From: Henriciella sp.
GTDB taxonomy: Bacteria; Pseudomonadota; Alphaproteobacteria; Caulobacterales; Hyphomonadaceae
DNA: 64,000 nucleotides
Direction: 5' to 3'
NCBI GenBank assembly: GCA_013213785.1
Contig: JABSPZ010000005.1
Location: forward strand, 186,001-250,000
Part shown: positions 61,250-64,000 of the stretch, in pieces
Numbering within the stretch: the stretch's first letter is position 1
Layout of the letters: the number at the start of each line of letters is the position of its first letter
Translations under genes and position numbers: made by a program
Notes under the pieces: model-generated
Database searches by the model: none
What the model saw: the letters and a program-made list of their open reading frames with translations, nothing else
Told to the model about the DNA's origin: nothing

Positions 61250-62344
61250 ATGGCGCAAGGGCCGCTTTCAGGCGTGAAAATTATCGAATTCGCGGGGATT
61301 GGCCCCGGTCCGTTCTGCGGAATGCTGCTCAGCGATATGGGGGCGGATGTGGTGCGTATTGACCGCGCCGGAAACGCGCGTCCCGGTAATCCAGCCGATG
61401 TGATGAGCCGAGGACGGCGCTCCATTGCCCTCAATCTGAAGGATGAAGGCGACCGAGAGACGGCGCTGAAATTGCTAGAAAAGGCAGATGCCTTAATCGA
61501 GGGCTTCCGCCCCGGCGTCATGGAGCGAAACGGTCTCGGGCCAGATGTCGTTCTCGAGCGCAATCCAAAATTGGTCTATGGCCGGATGACAGGCTGGGGT
61601 CAGCATGGCGCGCTCAGTCACTCAGCCGGGCATGATCTAAACTATATCGCGATCACAGGTGCCTTGCATGCGATGGGCGATGGAGACGGTCGCCCGCGTC
61701 CTCCATTGAACCTGATCGGGGACTATGGCGGCGGCGCTCTATTTCTCGCGATGGGGCTTCTGGCGGCGGTCATCAACGTGAAAAATGGCGGGGACGGTCA
61801 GGTCATCGACTGTGCAATGTCAGACGGAGCCGCGTCGCTGGCGACCATGTTCTACGGTATGCGCGCCATGGGGATGTGGACGGATGAGCGGGAGGCAAAC
61901 CTGCTCGATGGCGGTGCCCATTTCTATGACACTTATGAGTGTGCCGACGGTAAGTGGGTGTCAATCGGATCGATTGAGCCACAATTCTATGCGCTTCTGG
62001 TCGAGAAGGCGGGACTCACGGACCCAGAGTTCCAAGCACAAATGGACCGCTCTAAGTGGCCGAGTTTAAAAGAGAAACTGATCGGTGTGATGAAAACGAA
62101 AACACGCGATGAGTGGTGCGAAATCATGGAGGGTACCGACATTTGCTTTGCACCAGTGCTCTCCATGGCGGAGGCGCCCACTTACAAGCACAACACCGAT
62201 CGCGGAACGTTTGAGACGATAGATGGCGTTGTGCAGCCAGGCCCCGCGCCGCGCTTTTCGAAAACACCTGGAGCCATTCAAGGAAAGCCTGCCGGGATAG
62301 GTGAACATCAAGAAGAGGTGCTCAAAGACTGGGGAATCGCTTAA
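61250..62344 (+). CDS. CaiB/BaiF CoA-transferase family protein, alpha-methylacyl-CoA racemase type
   Basis: This 364-residue enzyme has the family N-terminus [35 protein letters not shown]. Catalytic-type residues of AMACR are in [14 protein letters not shown] (His) and [19 protein letters not shown] (Asp), and [19 protein letters not shown] supplies the Glu region. These fit alpha-methylacyl-CoA racemase, which inverts 2-methyl branched acyl-CoAs, rather than a formyl- or carnitine-CoA transferase. It shares a divergent promoter region with the GGDEF-like gene. Confidence 0.88.
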   Translation: MAQGPLSGVKIIEFAGIGPGPFCGMLLSDMGADVVRIDRAGNARPGNPADVMSRGRRSIALNLKDEGDRETALKLLEKADALIEGFRPGVMERNGLGPDVVLERNPKLVYGRMTGWGQHGALSHSAGHDLNYIAITGALHAMGDGDGRPRPPLNLIGDYGGGALFLAMGLLAAVINVKNGGDGQVIDCAMSDGAASLATMFYGMRAMGMWTDEREANLLDGGAHFYDTYECADGKWVSIGSIEPQFYALLVEKAGLTDPEFQAQMDRSKWPSLKEKLIGVMKTKTRDEWCEIMEGTDICFAPVLSMAEAPTYKHNTDRGTFETIDGVVQPGPAPRFSKTPGAIQGKPAGIGEHQEEVLKDWGIA

Positions 62345-62381
62345 ACACCGGATCTCAGTTTTGCGGTGATTGGAGTTCATC

Positions 62382-63116
62382 ATGGGGGCATTGCCCGGGA
62401 CCACAGGGCGTCGACGCCTTTACCTGATGCGCCACGGCTTCGTGGACTACACGTCGCCTGAAGTTCGGGCGGCTCAAGATCCGAGTATTGCCTACCTCAC
62501 GGAGCAGGGCCGGACCGAGGCAAAGGCTGCCGGCATTGCGCTGTCAGATGTGCATCTCGGCGCGGCTTTTTATACCGGGCTTCGACGTACGCAGGAGACA
62601 GCCGAGATTGTTCTTGCGCAACACGAGATGGACACGCCCCCGTTAGAGTCAGAACCGCGATTCCGGGAATTGCGCTCTGGCCAATACATTGATTTTAAGT
62701 CTGCTGAGCAACTTGCAGCGACGATGACCTTTCAATTCGAGCAAGCCGGGAAACCAGGAGCGACGTTTCTGGAAGGTGGCGAAAAATTCTCAGAGGCCAT
62801 GGACCGGATTGAAGATGGCCTGAAGGGGCTGCTATCGCGTCCGGGATGGGCCTCTGCACTTTTGGTTGCGCATGAGGTTGTGAATCGAATGATCCTCGCG
62901 TGGGCCATTGGCGCGCCGCTCGGGGCCAGTGCAGGGTTCGAGCAAGATACAGGCTGTATCAACATTATCGACTTTGACTTGGTCCCGGATGAAGACGGCA
63001 ATACGCGAATCGAAAGGGCTATGATCAAAGCCGTTAATCTGACACCGGCCAATTATCTCAAAAACGGGATGAATCTTCGCTCATTAGAGGCCATTTTCAC
63101 GCGTGCAGCTGAATAG
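62382..63116 (+). CDS. Histidine phosphatase (phosphoglycerate-mutase-like)
   Basis: The 244-residue product has the RHG motif LYLMRHGFVDY with the phospho-acceptor His, LGAAFYTGLRRTQETAEIVLAQ, the Glu region FRELRSGQY and the second His in LLVAHEVVNRMIL. It is a branch-1 histidine phosphatase; the substrate cannot be told. The ATG at 62382 follows GGAGTTCATC; the frame also opens at a TTG 12 bases before it. It lies 37 bases after the AMACR-type gene and is probably cotranscribed. Confidence 0.88.
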   Translation: MGALPGTTGRRRLYLMRHGFVDYTSPEVRAAQDPSIAYLTEQGRTEAKAAGIALSDVHLGAAFYTGLRRTQETAEIVLAQHEMDTPPLESEPRFRELRSGQYIDFKSAEQLAATMTFQFEQAGKPGATFLEGGEKFSEAMDRIEDGLKGLLSRPGWASALLVAHEVVNRMILAWAIGAPLGASAGFEQDTGCINIIDFDLVPDEDGNTRIERAMIKAVNLTPANYLKNGMNLRSLEAIFTRAAE

Positions 63117-63179
63117 CCGTTCAGAAACGCCGCAAAAGCCTCCGCGAATATGAACAGAAAATGAGATGGCGCTCCGTCT

Positions 63180-63296
63180 GCGTTCATCTTGGTTAAGCTA
63201 AAACATATTTGTCGCCAGGGAGACCGCTTCTAACGGCCAACTTGGTGACGTCCTTCTTGCTTGACTTTGGCCGTTCTTAGGAGCGGCCTTTTTTTT
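63180..63296 (+). ncRNA. Candidate small RNA or structured 3' leader with terminator
   Basis: The 160-base gap between the histidine phosphatase and DUF374 genes ends in a strong intrinsic terminator on the plus strand, 150 bases after the phosphatase stop. Before it, AACGGCCAA (63232-63240) pairs perfectly with TTGGCCGTT (63267-63275) around a 26-base loop. The segment has no ORF. It could be a small RNA or the structured 3' UTR of the phosphatase mRNA. The 5' end is uncertain. Confidence 0.5.
63269..63296 (+). terminator. Strong rho-independent terminator, plus strand
   Basis: GGCCGTTC (63269-63276), loop TTAG, GAGCGGCC (63281-63288), then eight T. The stem is 8 bp with one G-T pair. The left arm is also part of the upstream long hairpin, so the two structures compete. 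It overlaps the last codons of the minus-strand DUF374 gene. Confidence 0.85.
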
Positions 63297-63990
63297 GCGC
63301 GAGTTCCTCGGCCCGCTCCATTGCAACACGCAGGTTCTCTTCGAGTTGGAGGCGCAGTGTTTCTCGCTCGTCACCTGGCTTTGGGATTACGGCCTGGCCA
63401 AATACGAGGGCCCCCCGCGTGAACGGATAGGGGATCCGAAATCCATCCCAAGTGCCCAGGCGGTGGCGTGGTGAGGAAACAATTGCATACGGTAAGATGG
63501 GCGCCTCGGATCTTTGCGCCATTATGATCGGGCCGTTTTGGGCGACCTCTGCGGGGCCTCTTGGGCCGTCTGGTGTTATACAGATGCCGCCACCATTTTT
63601 TAAAATGCGCAAGGCTTCAGCCAAGGCTTTCATGCCGCCTTTATCACGTTTCTTTCGTTTATGGGTGGATGAGCCTCTTACAGCTACTAACCCCAAGTGT
63701 TTGATCGCCTTGGCAACAGGCTCTCCGTCTTTTGAGAGCGAGATCAGCATTGCGGATCTGGTTTTTTGCTGCGGCCACTTTTGGATGATGCGGTTCCAAC
63801 CTGACGGCAGAAGCAAAATGGTTGAATGCCAGGCTGCAACAATGATGTTCGGATACCCTAGCCACACTTTGAGGGCTTCGTCGTCCCCCTCGACGGACCA
63901 TCGAATGGTGCGATTGCACAGCGCCATGTAGAGCCAGATGACCCAACCGAGCAGACTGGTCACAAACGCACTTCGCAAGATCGCTTTCAT
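63277..63990 (-). CDS. DUF374 lysophospholipid-acyltransferase-like protein
   Basis: The 237-residue product is related to the LPLAT superfamily through DUF374. Seen are a membrane-associated N-terminus (VTSLLGWVIWLYMALCNRT), the AAWHSTILLLPSGW segment with the conserved His, LVAVRGSSTHKRKKRDKGGMKAL, and ICITPDGPRGPAEVAQNG, where TPDGPRGP is the family signature. Such proteins are found near lipid A and Kdo genes and may act as inner-membrane acyltransferases. The C-terminus is highly basic. Its last codons lie in the plus-strand terminator hairpin. Confidence 0.88.
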   Translation of the reverse strand: MKAILRSAFVTSLLGWVIWLYMALCNRTIRWSVEGDDEALKVWLGYPNIIVAAWHSTILLLPSGWNRIIQKWPQQKTRSAMLISLSKDGEPVAKAIKHLGLVAVRGSSTHKRKKRDKGGMKALAEALRILKNGGGICITPDGPRGPAEVAQNGPIIMAQRSEAPILPYAIVSSPRHRLGTWDGFRIPYPFTRGALVFGQAVIPKPGDERETLRLQLEENLRVAMERAEELAQKKGRS

Positions 63991-64000
63991 AGGCGCAAGC

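Noticed and set aside
1-64000. CRISPR arrays, rRNA genes, prophage modules, toxin-antitoxin pairs
   Set aside because: None could be supported; the only short regular repeats are the three palindromes described.

Overview
The window comes from an alphaproteobacterial chromosome of moderate-to-high G+C. PhaR/PhaB, a CcmABCD cluster, AcnA, a DUF1223 protein, a YciB-type septation protein, the dnaB/mfd pair and many small lipoproteins point to a marine or aquatic member of the Hyphomonadaceae/Maricaulales/Caulobacterales. That placement is inferred from gene content only. About 65 genes are packed on both strands with short gaps. No prophage, CRISPR array or rRNA is seen, and there is one tRNA gene.

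Layout. 1-6.1 kb: the end of a double-domain peptide-type ABC ATPase, a secreted beta/gamma-crystallin protein, a winged-helix regulator with its membrane partner and a likely autoregulated promoter, and a feruloyl-CoA synthase. 6.1-12 kb: an HSL-type esterase, then a tight run of four predicted lipoproteins (subtilisin-like protease, small I9-like protein, unknown protein, M23 metallopeptidase). 12-20 kb: NfuA-like Fe-S carrier, EamA transporter, O-antigen-type flippase, YciB, Nudix hydrolase, a MarR regulator with a polylysine tail, and ccmABCD with an unusual CcmC. 20-26 kb: aconitase, DUF1223, the divergent phaR/phaB pair with repeated GCAGCA operators, a nuclease-like lipoprotein and tRNA-Arg(CCU).

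26-30.8 kb is an accessory-looking stretch directly behind the tRNA. It holds small secreted proteins and lipoproteins of unknown function, three copies of a dispersed palindrome, and an IS3-family element that has split a small secreted-protein gene. The target duplication is still readable, so the broken gene can be rebuilt. 30.8-44 kb: acyl-CoA synthetase, xseA, an FG-GAP/UnbV lipoprotein, purD with an ACT protein, an APH-type kinase overlapped by a MaoC-like protein, a ClpP-fold secreted protein divergent from an amidohydrolase, a BON/OmpA lipoprotein and DUF2855. 44-54 kb: thioesterase, rlmJ, M28 peptidase, pirin, uracil-DNA glycosylase-like protein overlapping a lipoprotein hydrolase, leucine dehydrogenase, and alr-mlaE-mlaF followed by a gene with an in-frame stop. 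54-64 kb: dnaB and mfd around a consensus DnaA box, a degenerate GGDEF protein, an AMACR-type enzyme, a histidine phosphatase, a candidate small RNA with a strong terminator, and a DUF374 acyltransferase.

Several genes (acyl-CoA synthetase, AMACR-type transferase, APH/MaoC pair, feruloyl-CoA synthase, PhaB/PhaR) suggest broad acyl-CoA metabolism with polyhydroxyalkanoate storage. The best leads for new biology are the lipoprotein protease cluster with its I9-like partner, the divergent heme-handling motif of CcmC, the candidate RNA at 63.2 kb, and the two broken genes.
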